Shown: in pieces, positions 24,571 to 35,884 of the stretch
Position numbering within the stretch: the first letter of the stretch is position 1
Layout of the letters: each line of letters begins with the position of its first letter
Assembly: GCA_933228675.1 (NCBI GenBank)
Contig: OW121743.1
Location: 57,366,406-57,430,405, forward strand
From: Stomorhina lunata
Taxonomy: Eukaryota; Arthropoda; Insecta; Diptera; Rhiniidae
Direction of reading: 5' to 3'
DNA: 64,000 bases
Translations under genes and position numbers: made by a program
Notes under the pieces: generated by a model
Database searches by the model: none
Seen by the model: the letters and a program-made list of their open reading frames with translations, nothing else
Told to the model about the DNA's origin: nothing

Positions 24571-25965
24571 ATCTTTCCATAGAAAAATTTTTGATAAAAA
24601 ATTATAGAAAAAGTTTTCATAAAAAAATTATAGAAAAAGTTTTCATAAAAAAATTTTCTATAGAAAAATTTTTGATAAAAATTTTCCATTGAAAATTTTT
24701 TGATAAAAAATTTTCTACAGCAAAATTTTTGATAAAAAATTTTCTACAGCAAATTTTTTGATAAAAAAATTTTCCATAGAAAAATTTTTGATAAAAAAAA
24801 TTTCAATAGAAAAATTTTTGCAAGAAAATTTTCTATAGAAAATTTTTGTAAGAAAATTTTTTCTATAGAAAATTTTTTTTATAAAAAATTTTCTATAGAC
24901 AAATTTTTTTATAAGAAAATTTTCTATAGAAAAATTTTTTGATAAAAAAATTTTCTATTGAAAAATTTTGTAATAAAAAAATTTTCTATAGAAATAATTT
25001 AAATGAAAATTTTATTGAAAAATTAAAAAAAAAAAAATAATCCAAAAAAATTCCATAGAAACATTTTTAATAAAAAATTAAAGAAATATTTTTCATAAAA
25101 AAATTTTCAATAGAAAAATTTTTGATAAAAAATTTTCTATAGCAAAATTTTTGATAAAAAAATTTTCCATCGAAAAATTTTTTATAAAAAAAATTTCCAT
25201 AGAAAAATCTTTGATAAAAATTTTTGATTAAAAAAAATTTCTATAGAAAATTTTTTGTAAGAAAATTTTCTATAGAAACATTTTTTGAAAAAAAAATTTT
25301 CTATAGAAATAATTTAAATAAAAATTTTATTGAAAAATTTTTGAAAAAAAATAATCCAAAAGAATTCCATAGAAACATTTTTAGTAAAAAATCATAGAAA
25401 CATTTTTCATAAAAAAATTTTCTATAGAAACATGTTTCATAAAAAAATTTTCAATAGAAAATTTTTTGATAAAAAATTTTCTATAGCAAATTTTTTTATA
25501 AAAAAAATTTCTATAGAAAATTTTTTTATAAATATAAAATTCTATAGAAAATTTTTTGTAAGAAAATTCTCTATAGAAAAATTTTTGTAAGAAAATTTGC
25601 TATAGAAAAATTTTTGACAAAAAAAATTCCTATAGAAAAATTTTTTATAAAAAAATTTTTTATAAAAAAATTTTTTGATAAAAATTTTTTTACAAAAATT
25701 TTGCTGTAGAAAATTTTTTATCAAAAATTTTTCAATTTATAAAAAATTTTTTATAAATTGAAAAATTTTTGATAAAAGATTTTCTACAGCAAAATTTTTG
25801 ATAAAAAAATTTTCCATAGAAAAATTTTTGATAAAAATTTTTCATTAAAAAAAATTTCTATAGAAAAATTTTTGTAAGAAAATTTTCTATAAAAACATTG
25901 ATAAAAAAATTTTCTATAGAAAAATTTTGAATAAAAAATATTTTCTATAGATAAACTAATGATAA
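24571..25965 (+). repeat. ~30-bp satellite array (TTTTTGATAAAA type)
   Basis: Around 46 diverged copies of a unit of about 30 bp, TTTTCTATAGAAAAATTTTT followed by GATAAAAAA. It is the reverse complement of the array at 62.19-62.99 kb. Open frames within it encode only K/F/Y repeats. Confidence 0.88.
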
Positions 25966-26044
25966 AAGTATTTAAGAAAAATGGAGTAGAAAACTTTTTC
26001 TTTTTAAAACATTAAAAAAATACCTATTTTAGTTAAATGTTTAA

Positions 26045-26285
26045 AAAACGGCAACTCTGCCGACTTTATTGTTCTATTCTCTTTGCGACGACCCGTGGTT
26101 TTTTATATAAAAAAAATTCTATACAAAAATTTTTGTAAGAAAATTCTCTATAGAAAAATTTTTGAAAGAAAATTTTTGTATAGAAAAATTTTTGACAAAA
26201 AAATTTCCTATAGAAAAATTTTTTATAAACTCTGCCGACTATTTTATTGTTCTATTCTATTTGCTCCAACCCGTGGTTATAGTAA
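26045..26285. repeat. Duplicated array-edge sequence
   Basis: A ~50-bp non-satellite word beginning CTCTGCCGACT, continuing with TTATTGTTCTATTCT and ending in ACCCGTGGTT, occurs at 26055-26101 and again at 26230-26277. About four satellite units lie between the copies. Confidence 0.85.
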
Positions 26286-27970
26286 TATTGATCTCATTAA
26301 ATGCTTAATTTAAAGGGAAAATTTGCTCCCTTTAAGATTTATTTTTCAAAAGTGATCTTATTTTCTTGCTCAAGCCATTTTAATCGTGTCCTTCCTTTCC
26401 TTTGAACAAAAACAAACACACCCTCAAACAAGTTCCTGACATGTGACTTCTTCAGGACTACTTTGTGACAAAAGCTTGAACACAATCAGTGGCAGAAACA
26501 GCTACAAAAAAAAGTGCACAAGGAGTAGCAAATAAAAAGTTTCTTGCCCCAGCAACTGTTTTTTATGAAATGATGGAAAACTGTGTTCTAACCAAAAACT
26601 CATGTTGGGAATGTATCATGGCATCCTACTAGGACGACACATTCCTAACAGCGAGTTTATAGTAAAAATATTATTGTAGTATTTGCTTTTTGAGTTAAAA
26701 AATGTAAAAATAAAATGAAAAATAAACAAATTGTAGAAAAAAGAAAGTAAAATTTTATTTTCTATTTTTTTCACTTTTCATTCCCACTATTTATTTGAAT
26801 GTTTGCGATTTTATTCCAAGGGTGAATGAAATGAAACTTTTTATGCGAAATCTTTTTCTTTTCTATTTTTTTTCTTTTCTTTTCTTCTTCTAGCAATTGT
26901 AGGAGTTAAGAGACTGTTGCACAAATCAACAAAAACAACAGCAACAGCGGTGGCAGTTGCAAAAACATAAAGGATAGTACTTAAGGACTCAGCGAAATGT
27001 GGATGGAAAAGTGTTTGTAGAAATGTTTTTTTATGAATGAGTATGAGTGTAGGTGCAAGTTTTTGTTCACGTAAAGATGTGAATGTGTGAGTGTAAGTTT
27101 GCATAATGAAAAGTTCATTGACATTTTAAGCAGCGAGTGATGAAGAGTGGCATAAACTTGTTGTTGCTGCTGCTGGTGCTTTTATTTAAGGTTTGCTGAC
27201 GTTGTTTTTAGCTTTTAGTTGCTGGTGCTTTGAATGTTGTTTGCTGCTGCAATTTTAAATGTTGCTGTTAGGTTTTTAACATAACAAAGATAAAAATTGT
27301 TGTTCTTGTACCCACTACTTCCACTGTCATCATGGTACGTACATTCCCTTCTAGGGGTAAAATATAAAAAAAAAGCTTAAGGACCTTCTTGATTTCACTT
27401 CTACCCTTCCCTATTCTCAAACTTTCCGCCATAGAAATGAAGAGAACAAAATTAAAGTGGAAACTTAAGGCAACTTTTTTTCAATTTTTTTGTTGCCTCA
27501 TTCTTCAGTTTTATTTGTTTCTTTGCTGCTTTTCTTTCTCAGTGTTTTTTTTTCTGTAATTAATTTAAATAATTGTTTGTAGTTGTACAACCAGTACTTG
27601 GTTGCTACTACAAGTTGTACGAGAATGAAACTGAAATTTAAGATTTTTAACCTTAATGACTGATGGGGAATGTGATACATTTTTAAATGAGTTACTTTAC
27701 TCTATATATACAATAAAATACCAGTAATATTATATTATATAAGTACATACATATATACATATTTTTCTAGTGCCTGAGTATATAGCAGCTGAAGTGTAGC
27801 AAAAGTGGGCACAATTTTTTTAAGGATTTTTTCACTTGTGAAAAATGTACGTAAATTTTTGCTAAGGGTTCTCTAAGTTACCCTAGAAGTTTTTTGAACT
27901 TTTTCTTTAAGATTTTGCCTCAACATATGAATTGTTAAAATAAAAGGGAAACTTTTCTAAGAATTAGAAA
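26286..27970. other. Non-coding spacer with CAA/CAG-type low complexity
   Basis: Unique DNA with AACAACAGCAACAGCGG near 26936 and TTGTTGTTGCTGCTGCTGG near 27158. The open frame at 26841-27104 is low complexity and lacks domains. Such tracts are common in fly introns and intergenic DNA; no splice-bounded exon could be supported. Confidence 0.5.
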
Positions 27971-30840
27971 ATTTTTTAACACTTGAAATTTTTAATGATT
28001 ACACTAGTTCACAAAATATAAGATTTTAAGTTATATTTTTATAAAATTCTTTCATTTAAATGAAAAGTATTACAAAAATAAACCATCAAGAAAAAAACTT
28101 TTAAAAAATTCTTTAAGAATAAAATTTCCCTTTTAGGGCAATTTTTTAAATATAGGGAAATTTTAAAAATTTTAATGAAGTACTTAATTTGACTCAAAAC
28201 TAATAAATGATTAACAAAATTTTGAAAATATCCCTAAGAAATAAAATTTCCCTTTAAGGGAAATTTTTCTAAAAAGCGAAAATTTTAAAATTCTTATAAA
28301 ATTATTTTTTTTAAATGAAAAATATTAAAAATAAATGAAAAAACTTTTGAAAAATTCTTCAAGAATAAAATTTCCCCCCAAGGGAAATTTTTTAAATACA
28401 GGGATATTTAAAAAATTTTGATGAAAATATTTAGTTTGGCTCAAAACTATTAAATAATTAACAAAATTTTGAAAATATCCCTAAGAAATAAAATTTCCCT
28501 TAAAGGGAAATTTTTCTAACAAGCGAAAATTTTTAAATTTTTATAAATTTCTTTCACTTAAATGAAAAATATTAAAAAAATTTAACAATTTTCAAAATAA
28601 TATTTAAGAATAAAATTTCCCTCCAAGAGAAATTTTTTAAATATAGGGAAATTTTAAAAATTTTGATAAAAACATTTAATTTGACTCAAAACTAATACAT
28701 AATAAGGACAATTTTGAAAATATCTTAAAAAACTAAAATTTCCCTTTTAAGATTTTAAGTTATATTTTTATAAAATCTTTCATTTAAATGAAAAATATTC
28801 AAAAAAAATAATTAAATTAAAAAAAAAATCTTTAAGAATAAAATTTCCCTTTTAGGAAAATTTTTAAATATAGGGAAATTTTAAAAATTTTAATGAAATA
28901 CTTAATTTGACTCAAAACTAATAAATGATTAACAAAATTTTGAAAATATCCCTAAGAAATAAAATTTCCCTTTAAGTTAAATTTTTCTAAAAAGCGAAAA
29001 TTTTAAAATTCTTATAAAATTATTTTATTTAAATGAAAAATATTAAAAAAATGAAAAAAACTTTTGAAAAATTCTTTAAGAAAAAAATTTCCCTCCAAGG
29101 GAAATTTTTTAAATACAGGGATATTAAAAAAATTTTGATGAAAATATTTAATTTGGCTCAAAACTATTAAATAATTAACAAAGTTTTGAAAATATCTCCA
29201 AGAAATGAAATTTCCCTTTAAGGGAAATTTTGTTAAAAAGCAAAAATTTTAAAATTTTTATAAATTTGTTTCATATAAATTAAATTTATTATAAAAATAA
29301 TAAAATGCTTAAAAAATTCTTTAAGAATAAAATTTCCCTCCAAGGGGAATATAGGAAAATTTTAAAAATTTTAATGAAGATATATAATTTGACTCAAAAC
29401 TAATATATAATTAACAAAATTTTGAAAATATCCCTAAGAAATAAAATTTCCCTTTAAGGGAGATTTTTCTAACAAGAGAAAATTTTAAAACTTTCATAAA
29501 TTTCTTACAATAAATGAAAAATATTAAAAAACTAATACAATTTTCAAAATAATCTTTGGAAATAAAATTTCCCTTTAAGGGACATTTTTTAATATAGGGA
29601 AATTTAAAAAATGTTAATAGAAATATTTAATGGATGGAAACAATTAACAAAATTTTGAGAATCTCCCTAGGAAATAAAATTTCCCTTTAAATTTTTATTT
29701 TTTTTTTTTTTGAAAATATCCCTAAGAAATAAAAGGGACATTTTTCTAACAAAGCGAAAATTTTTAAATTTTTATAAACTTCCTTTATTTAAATTAAAAA
29801 TATTAAAGCAATAATACAATTTAAAAAAAAATCTTTAACAATAAAATTTCCCTACAAGGGAAATGTTTATAAATAAGGAGAAATTTTAAAAATTTTAATG
29901 AAAATATTAAATTTGATTCAAAACTAATACACAATTAACAAAATTTTGAAAATATACCTAAAAAAACAAAATTTTCCTTTAAAGGAAATTTTTCTTACAA
30001 GCGAAAATTTTAAGATTCTTGTAAATTTCTTTCATTTACGTAAAAAATTAAAAAAAAAATATAAAATTTTTCAAAAATTCTTAAAGAATTAAATTTCCCT
30101 ATAAGGGAAATTTTTTTAATATAGGGAAATTTTAAAAATGTAATTGAAAATATTTAATTGAAAAAAAAAATAAAATTTCCCTTAAAGTTAAATTTTTCTA
30201 GTAAACGAAAATTTTGAAATTCTTATAAAATTCTTGCATTTAAATGAAAAATATTAAAAAGATAATACAATTTTAAAAATAATCTTTAATAATAAAATTT
30301 CCCTCTTAGGGAAATTTTTTAAATATAGGGAAATTTTAGAAATGTTTATGAAAATATTTATTTTGACTAAAAAGCAATAAAAAATTGATACAATTTTGAA
30401 AATATCCTTAAAAAATAAAATTTCCCTTTAAGGGAAATTTTTCTAAGAGGAGAGAATCTTAAAACTTTTATTGAATTCTTTTATTTAAATGATCATTGGA
30501 AAAAAAATAATAAAATTTTTAAAAAATTCTTTGAGAATAAAATTTCCCTTCTAGGGAAATTTTTTAAATAAAGGGAAATTTTAGAAATTTTCATGAAAAT
30601 ATTTAATTTGATTCAAAACAAATATAAAATAAACGAAATTTTGCAAATATCTTTAAAAGATAAAATTTCCCTTTAGGGGAAATTTTTTTAACAAGGGAAA
30701 ATTTTTAAAATTTTATAATATACTTTCATTTAATTGAAATTATTTATAAAAAACTACAAATTTTCGAAAAATTTTTTTTTTTTTAGAATTAAATTTCCCA
30801 CCAAGGGAAATTTTTTCAAACAAGCTAACTTTAAGATTCT
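27971..30840. repeat. ~245-bp dimeric satellite rich in GGGAAATT palindromes
   Basis: About 11-12 diverged units. GACTCAAAAC-type markers at 28191, 28438, 28683, 28909, 29155 and 29391 give spacings of 226-247 bp. Each unit contains two related halves of about 120 bp. Each half has AATAAAATTTCCCT, a 2-4 base centre, and then AGGGAAATTTTT, forming a near-perfect hairpin. One half continues with CTAAAAAGCGAAAATTTT, the other with AAATATAGGGAAATTTT. Confidence 0.88.
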
Positions 30841-32550
30841 TCCATGATAATCTCGTTTATAAGTTTGTATGAAGATTTGTAGATAGAAAATATTGAAATT
30901 TTCTTTACAGTTAAAACTCATTGTCTTTTCGTAAATTAGATTTTCTGGGTTTATTTATAGAAATAAGTGAAAACATATGTGGTAATATATTTCGAGTATC
31001 TACGAGTTATGTGTGGCATGTTTTATACTTATAAACCTCAACTGTTTAATATTGTCTAGTTAAGGAAATAGGATAGGATAGGAAAAGAAGTCCTTAGTAC
31101 TTTGTATGTCAAATGTCAAACTAAAACCACGATATTAGTAGATTTGTATTATATGGGTGGCATTGTCACGCAGAGTTTAGAGGTTTTTGCCACAAATAAT
31201 AAAGATTTCGTTGTAAGATTTATATTTAACTGCTTGTACAATTGTCATGAATAATAAACTCTTAAATGTATTCTGGCACACAGACAGGCACGCAAACAAA
31301 CTCTATACATTTAAAGCCTGTCATTATTGCCTTCCATCTCTAACCTCTTTTTATGTATCTTCTCTATATGCATGTGTATCTCTACTAATCTTCATTCTTT
31401 CTTATTTCCTTATCTTCTTCTACAAGTAGCTTCATTTACGCCTGGTTTTTCTGTATACTTTCTTTTGTATTTTTTTTTTAATTTTTTTGCAAATTTCTAG
31501 CAATCAGTTTTATTATTATTTCCAAGGAATCTAAATTTGTATCCTTATTTACTAGAAGCCAACAATACCAATACCATACGAAAAAAAAAGAATTGAAAAT
31601 GGAATTTTATAAGATTAGCTACAAAATTTTAAATGGAAATGTCTAGATTTATATTTTTTGCACCTCCTTTTCAAAGTTTTTGTCCTTTTTTCTTGTTATT
31701 CAAGATTTGCCAGTATTAAATTTCAAAATTTTGGTTTTTCATTGAATATCTTAAAGGTTGTCTGGAGGCGTTTTTTTGCTTAAATTTTGTAATATGATTC
31801 TTTAAATATAGTCAAGATTTGGGCTAAGAAATTATTGAATTCAATTGTGTTCCTTTTTTTTAGAATTGTAATCTTGATATTTTTCTTTAATAGTTAAAGG
31901 TAATAATATCTTTAGAATAATTTCAAATAGAAAATACTGTGGGAAAGAATATGGCTAAAGGGCGTAATCGAAGGTTGATTGATTTTTTCCCATGAAAATG
32001 AATTAAGGATATTTTATTAATTTAACCACTATGTATTTGGAATTTCCAATACTATGCCAATCTGTTTCGTAAGAATTGGGTTGCCATAGTCGCTTAATAT
32101 TCCACATAATAAGTCAAAAATTAACCCAATTATATTTTTCTATTCTAAAAACTTTTCTCTGTAAAATGCTCAAATATTATTGTAATTACTTTTAATCTTA
32201 TAATTTTTAACAAAATTAAACTTTTTGCGTTATTTTATACCCACGATATTATTTTTACTCATTATAATATTTTTTAAATAAAAATTGTGGAAATATAATT
32301 TTTATTTTAAATTGGTAGATTTTTATAAAATTATTCTATAAAATTTACCATTTTTATCCATTAATTTTTTCATAGCTTTGAAACGGGTAGCTCCGTTTTA
32401 TTACTTTCTTTGGAAGGAGTACATTCCGTAAATTCTTTGGAAAGGAGATAGTAGAGAGTTGAAAGCTGGTGAAAAAGTGGGATAAAGCTTTTGGTATTAT
32501 TTAACACTGTAATTGCATGTCATGTCTATTTTTAGAACAGTGAAGTTGCG
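30841..32550. other. AT-rich non-coding spacer
   Basis: Unique AT-rich DNA. An open frame at 31247-31429 (60 codons) has no family signature. No RNA gene or transposon terminus was recognised. Confidence 0.5.
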
Positions 32551-32554
32551 CCAT

Positions 32555-32605
32555 TTGTTGCCATTTAGACGTTTAAGCCGACATGCTAACCAACTAAGCC
32601 ACAGC
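32555..32605 (-). repeat. tRNA-derived (SINE-like) fragment with box A
   Basis: The minus strand reads TGGCTTAGTTGG (32590-32601), an exact match to the RNA polymerase III box A consensus TRGCNNAGYNGG. It continues TTAGCATGTCGGCTTAAACG as in a tRNA D-arm and anticodon arm. No box B follows, so it is at most a truncated SINE head. Confidence 0.45.
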
Positions 32606-32634
32606 CTTATATCCTGGAAATCCATAAATTAATG

Positions 32635-32985
32635 GCTATAAACAGGAGTAGGCAGTCAATACCACCAGAAGCCGAAGAATTTTTGTAATTTTCGTAAATA
32701 CCACGATCATTAATGAAACTCGTAAAAATGAATATTAAAATCATTCAGTTGAAATTGGGGTGTTAACAGAGTCGGTTGGTGCCGCTTTATTTAAGAGAAG
32801 GCAAAAACAAAATTCAAGAAACAATTCAAAATCCAATTTATAGCAACAAAATACACGGTTCAAGAGAACAATGATATACAATATCGAAGATTGTTGCCAC
32901 GATACTATTATTTTTGTTAACATTGGGAATTTTTTTAAACAGAAATAAATTCTAATATAAAACAATTTTAGATTTTCATTTTTTT
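32635..32985 (+). repeat. Dispersed repeat R, copy 2
   Basis: Homologous to 24235-24570 in the same orientation, with an extra segment around 32755-32805. Termini resemble the first copy, including the T-rich right end. No coding content. Confidence 0.8.
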
Positions 32986-33017
32986 TTTGAATAATTTTTA
33001 ATAAAAAAAAATTGAAT

Positions 33018-33066
33018 CAAAAAGTTTTACTGTAGTGTATTGCATTAAGATCATAATTTATTCTAG
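33018..33066 (-). repeat. Terminal fragment of the hammerhead-bearing element
   Basis: AAAAAGTTTTACTGTAGTG, then TATTGCATTAAGA, then ATAATTTATT matches 50919-50962 of the 51-kb element with few changes. Homology stops just before the conserved hairpin, so the ribozyme is not included. Confidence 0.65.
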
Positions 33067-33079
33067 AGGGTATTTTGCG

Positions 33080-33193
33080 CGCATAGAGAAAGGGACTTAA
33101 GGGTAAAAATAAGGTAAAAAATAATATTTAAATCTTTAAAATGGCTCCCCTGAACAAAACCATTTTTTACCCTTAGGTCCCTTTCTCTATGCG
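33080..33193. repeat. 30-bp inverted repeat with 54-bp loop
   Basis: The arm CGCATAGAGAAAGGGACTTA followed by AGGGTAAAAA (33080-33109) is matched at 29 of 30 bases by the reverse complement of 33164-33193. A partial third copy, GCGCATACAGAAAGGGACC, follows at 33200-33218. It resembles a small foldback element. Confidence 0.75.
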
Positions 33194-33373
33194 TGACAGC
33201 GCATACAGAAAGGGACCTATATATGTATGTATGTGCAACAAATACACATCAAATTGTCATTATCTTTAGATGTAGCATTTAAGTGGCAGAAGATATTGTA
33301 TGTGAGCTATTGTCAAATATAAATCGATTTAAAAAAAAAGCAGTGATTTTTGAAAGAAATTAATTTTTAGTTG

Positions 33374-33954
33374 AACCATGAATTTATGTTAAGAGGTTGT
33401 GGGTTCGAATCCGGGCTCAGGTTCATATCATAAATTTTTATTTTTTTTTTTTAATTTTAATAATTTTTATGATTTTTAAATTAGATTAATAATTTTTAAG
33501 AATACTGAAAAAACTATGTCACACTTAGCAGTGTGGAATGCTGCATTTTCTGTCCCGCTACGGACTTCATCAGCACACTGTGTCACCAACTGTTAGATGC
33601 CAGTAGATAAGATCATCTATTTAACTAAATTCTTAAGCGAAATTGAAAACGAGAATTATATTAACACTCATTTCTATTTCATCTATGACCATATGATCGA
33701 TTCAGTTAGACGAACTTATCCACCATAGTTTTTTCCTTTATGTTTTGTATTCCTATCCTTTATTAATCTACATTTACTTTGTACTTTAACCAACTGTCAG
33801 CTGGTAATGAAGACAAAGATTTTTGTTTTGACTTGAGTTTCTGTTTATTCTTTTACGTTAATGCAAATTTGAATTTAGAACTTGAAAGAGTTAGTGAAAA
33901 CATGTAAATCGCGGTCCCCATGCAATTTAATTAAAAGAAATTAATTTTTAGTTG
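33374..33954. mobile_element. Possible retroposed insertion with tRNA box B, 21-bp flanking repeats
   Basis: A perfect 21-bp direct repeat (33353-33373 and 33934-33954, beginning AAAGAAATTAATTTTTAG) brackets 560 bp. The left part contains GGTTCGAATCC at 33402-33412, a textbook box B, within AGAGGTTGTGGGTTCGAATC. A T-rich stretch follows. No clear box A or poly(A) end is visible, so SINE identity is uncertain. Confidence 0.4.
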
Positions 33955-34117
33955 TGATTTTTGGTTATATCAACAATATTTCTTCTAAACTTTACAAAAA
34001 TATACCCAGCAAAACTTTGGTAATGGCAAGTACTCTGATAACTGGTTACCTTGTAACGACTACAACATACCATCCGAATAAATAATATGTTATTACAGAA
34101 GTACTTATTTGTAATTA

Positions 34118-34180
34118 AGATGGTAATTTAAACTGAATGGCCCCGGTTCAAATCCCACCAAGGGCAACAATTTTTTTTAG
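34118..34180 (+). repeat. tRNA box B-like segment followed by T-rich tail
   Basis: GGTTCAAATCC at 34145-34155 within GGCCCCGGTTCAAATCCCAC is a box B match. It is followed by a run of T. No convincing box A lies upstream. Confidence 0.35.
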
Positions 34181-34314
34181 TTTTTTTTTTTTTATTAAAA
34201 GAGTCTTTTTAAATGATTTCTGAATTTTAAGAACTTAAATATTATCTTCTGTAAAAAAAAATTGTAAAACTAACTCATGTTAATGAAAAAAATACCATCA
34301 TGAGTCAATTTTGA

Positions 34315-34765
34315 TTATGTAGGGGATGTTGAATACCAAACACGATTCTAATTGGTATTAACTTGGTAAGCCCAACTTATCTGGGTCATCCTTCATCTCA
34401 ACTGTGGACACACACCTCCTCATGGTATCACCCTGGGAGCTAGTTTAACACCCATTAATATTGTGAGTTAACATGTTCCGAGAGTTGTCCCATAAGATCG
34501 ATAAAAATGGGTTAGGATTACGGGCTAGTAACCCTCTCTTGAAAAAAAATACAATGAAGAGGATCAAATTAGAATTGAAATGTCCCACTACCTAATATTA
34601 AAGGAGGATGTCCGAAACTACGATAGAAAGACCAAGTAGAGGAACATTTTTCAAAGCTTGGCCTATAAAATTGGAGAATATTCGCACAAGATCGAAATCC
34701 ATGGAATTCTATGTTCGGACTTTGACCTTAACAGGTTGTAACATTTAAGTAAGTAAGAGTCAATC
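34315..34765 (+). repeat. Dispersed repeat S, copy 1
   Basis: About 450 bp matching 43985-44405 in inverted orientation. Shared words include CCTTCATCTCAACTGTGGACA, GGTATCACCC, ACACCCATTAAT, GGGCTAGTAACCC and ACCTTAACAGGTTGTAA. The end carries AAGTAAGTAAG. No protein is encoded. Confidence 0.75.
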
Positions 34766-34986
34766 TTATGTAAAAACTTATACAAAAAAGAAGATTTAAA
34801 TTGTTTAAGTCTTAAAATAATTTTAAAAAAGTTTTAAATAATTACAAAAAATCGTATAAAAATATTTTTCCAAAAATTACAACAAAGCAAAAAAAAAAGC
34901 AGGGAAAAACAAAGTTATTTTCACATGATTTTGGATCTAAAAATAAAAATTGTTTATAAAAATTATTAGCTGCTAAGTTTTCAACA

Positions 34987-35059
34987 TATGAAGTAGCTCA
35001 GTGGAAGAGTCTCTGCCTAGCAGTCGGAGGGTCTGGGTTCGAGCCCCCATGGGATCATA
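34987..35059 (+). tRNA. tRNA-like sequence (SINE head or tRNA pseudogene)
   Basis: A 73-nt tRNA-like fold with box A TAGCTCAGTGG and box B GGTTCGAGCCC (35036-35046). A 5-bp acceptor-like stem pairs TATGA with TCATA. The D stem is GCTC/GAGT. The anticodon arm has loop CTAGCAG, giving the anticodon-like AGC (alanine). The last two acceptor pairs and part of the T stem do not pair. Context within mobile DNA favours a tRNA-derived repeat rather than a functional tRNA. Confidence 0.4.
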
Positions 35060-35117
35060 AAAAAAATTTTGTATTTCGTTTAAAAATATATGTTTTTAAT
35101 AAAACAACAACAAAAAA

Positions 35118-35146
35118 GTTGTTGCTGTTGTTGTTGTTGTTGTTGC
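35118..35146. repeat. (GTT)n microsatellite
   Basis: GTTGTTGCTGTTGTTG and more, an interrupted GTT tract of about 29 bp. The antisense frame would give an asparagine run; it is not regarded as coding. Confidence 0.9.
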
Positions 35147-35884
35147 TTTCAAATTGCTTACCCAAGTCATTACTTTTCTGCAATTGGTAAGTACTTGCCT
35201 CCAATGACATCCCCATGTTAATGTAATGACTTAAACAGCGAAAGAGTAAGTAGTTCGTGTTCAATAGTTTAACTGTTTAACTCATTATTTGGTAATGAAA
35301 AGTTTTACTGGGTATATAATGATTCTGAAAATTTTCGTCCCAAAAATATGAATTTTTAGCTTTAAACTCTTCGATTTTGTTTAAACTCAAAATGTATATT
35401 CTCCTTTTGTTTTCGGATGTTGTGATATAAAAACCAGCCGTTTAGATTTTATAGGTTTCCAAAGTTAAACGTCTCGGTTATTTTTGTGAAAAATTGGTAA
35501 TGTTTACTACTTAAAAACTTGTGAGCGCGTTGTCAGATCAGATCTTTTCAATTATAGAATAAAATGAATATATTATCAGTTCTTAAGGATATTTATTATA
35601 ATAAATATCTTTAATCCTTAGATATACTGAAAAAATGTCTTTTTATTTTTTATTATTTTTTTTTACAGTGACGTTACGTTTTTTACAGTGACGTTATTTA
35701 GTAAAAATTTAGTTATTGGCTGACCACGGGTTCTTAAGTTTCAGCGATTTTTCTTTATCAACTCACGAAATTTTCGTACAAAATAATTCGGTTTTAATGT
35801 TGCAGGTCGATAGAGTTTTTGTAAAAAAAAACTATACTCGTCAATTTTGAATTAACTATGTATTCACCTTCATTAAACTCTATA

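Larger units (their letters stand above)
34001..35316. mobile_element. TIR element with TATA flanks carrying tRNA-like modules
   Basis: CCCAGCAAAACTTT at 34005 is matched in inverted orientation by AAAGTTTTACTGGG ending at 35312 (one mismatch in 14). TATA lies immediately outside both ends (34001-34004 and 35313-35316), consistent with a TA or TATA target duplication. The 1308-bp interior encodes no protein. It contains a box B-like word, dispersed repeat S and a tRNA-like sequence. I cannot assign the superfamily. Confidence 0.5.

Noticed and set aside
26286..27970. Exon of a neural or transcription-factor gene suggested by CAG/CAA tracts
   Set aside because: No long frame with plausible codon use and no supported splice sites; similar tracts are common in fly introns. 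Whether the window lies in a large intron cannot be decided here.
34987..35059. Functional nuclear tRNA-Ala(AGC) gene
   Set aside because: The acceptor stem has only five pairs, the T stem is incomplete, and it sits in a cluster of mobile elements. A tRNA-derived repeat is more likely.
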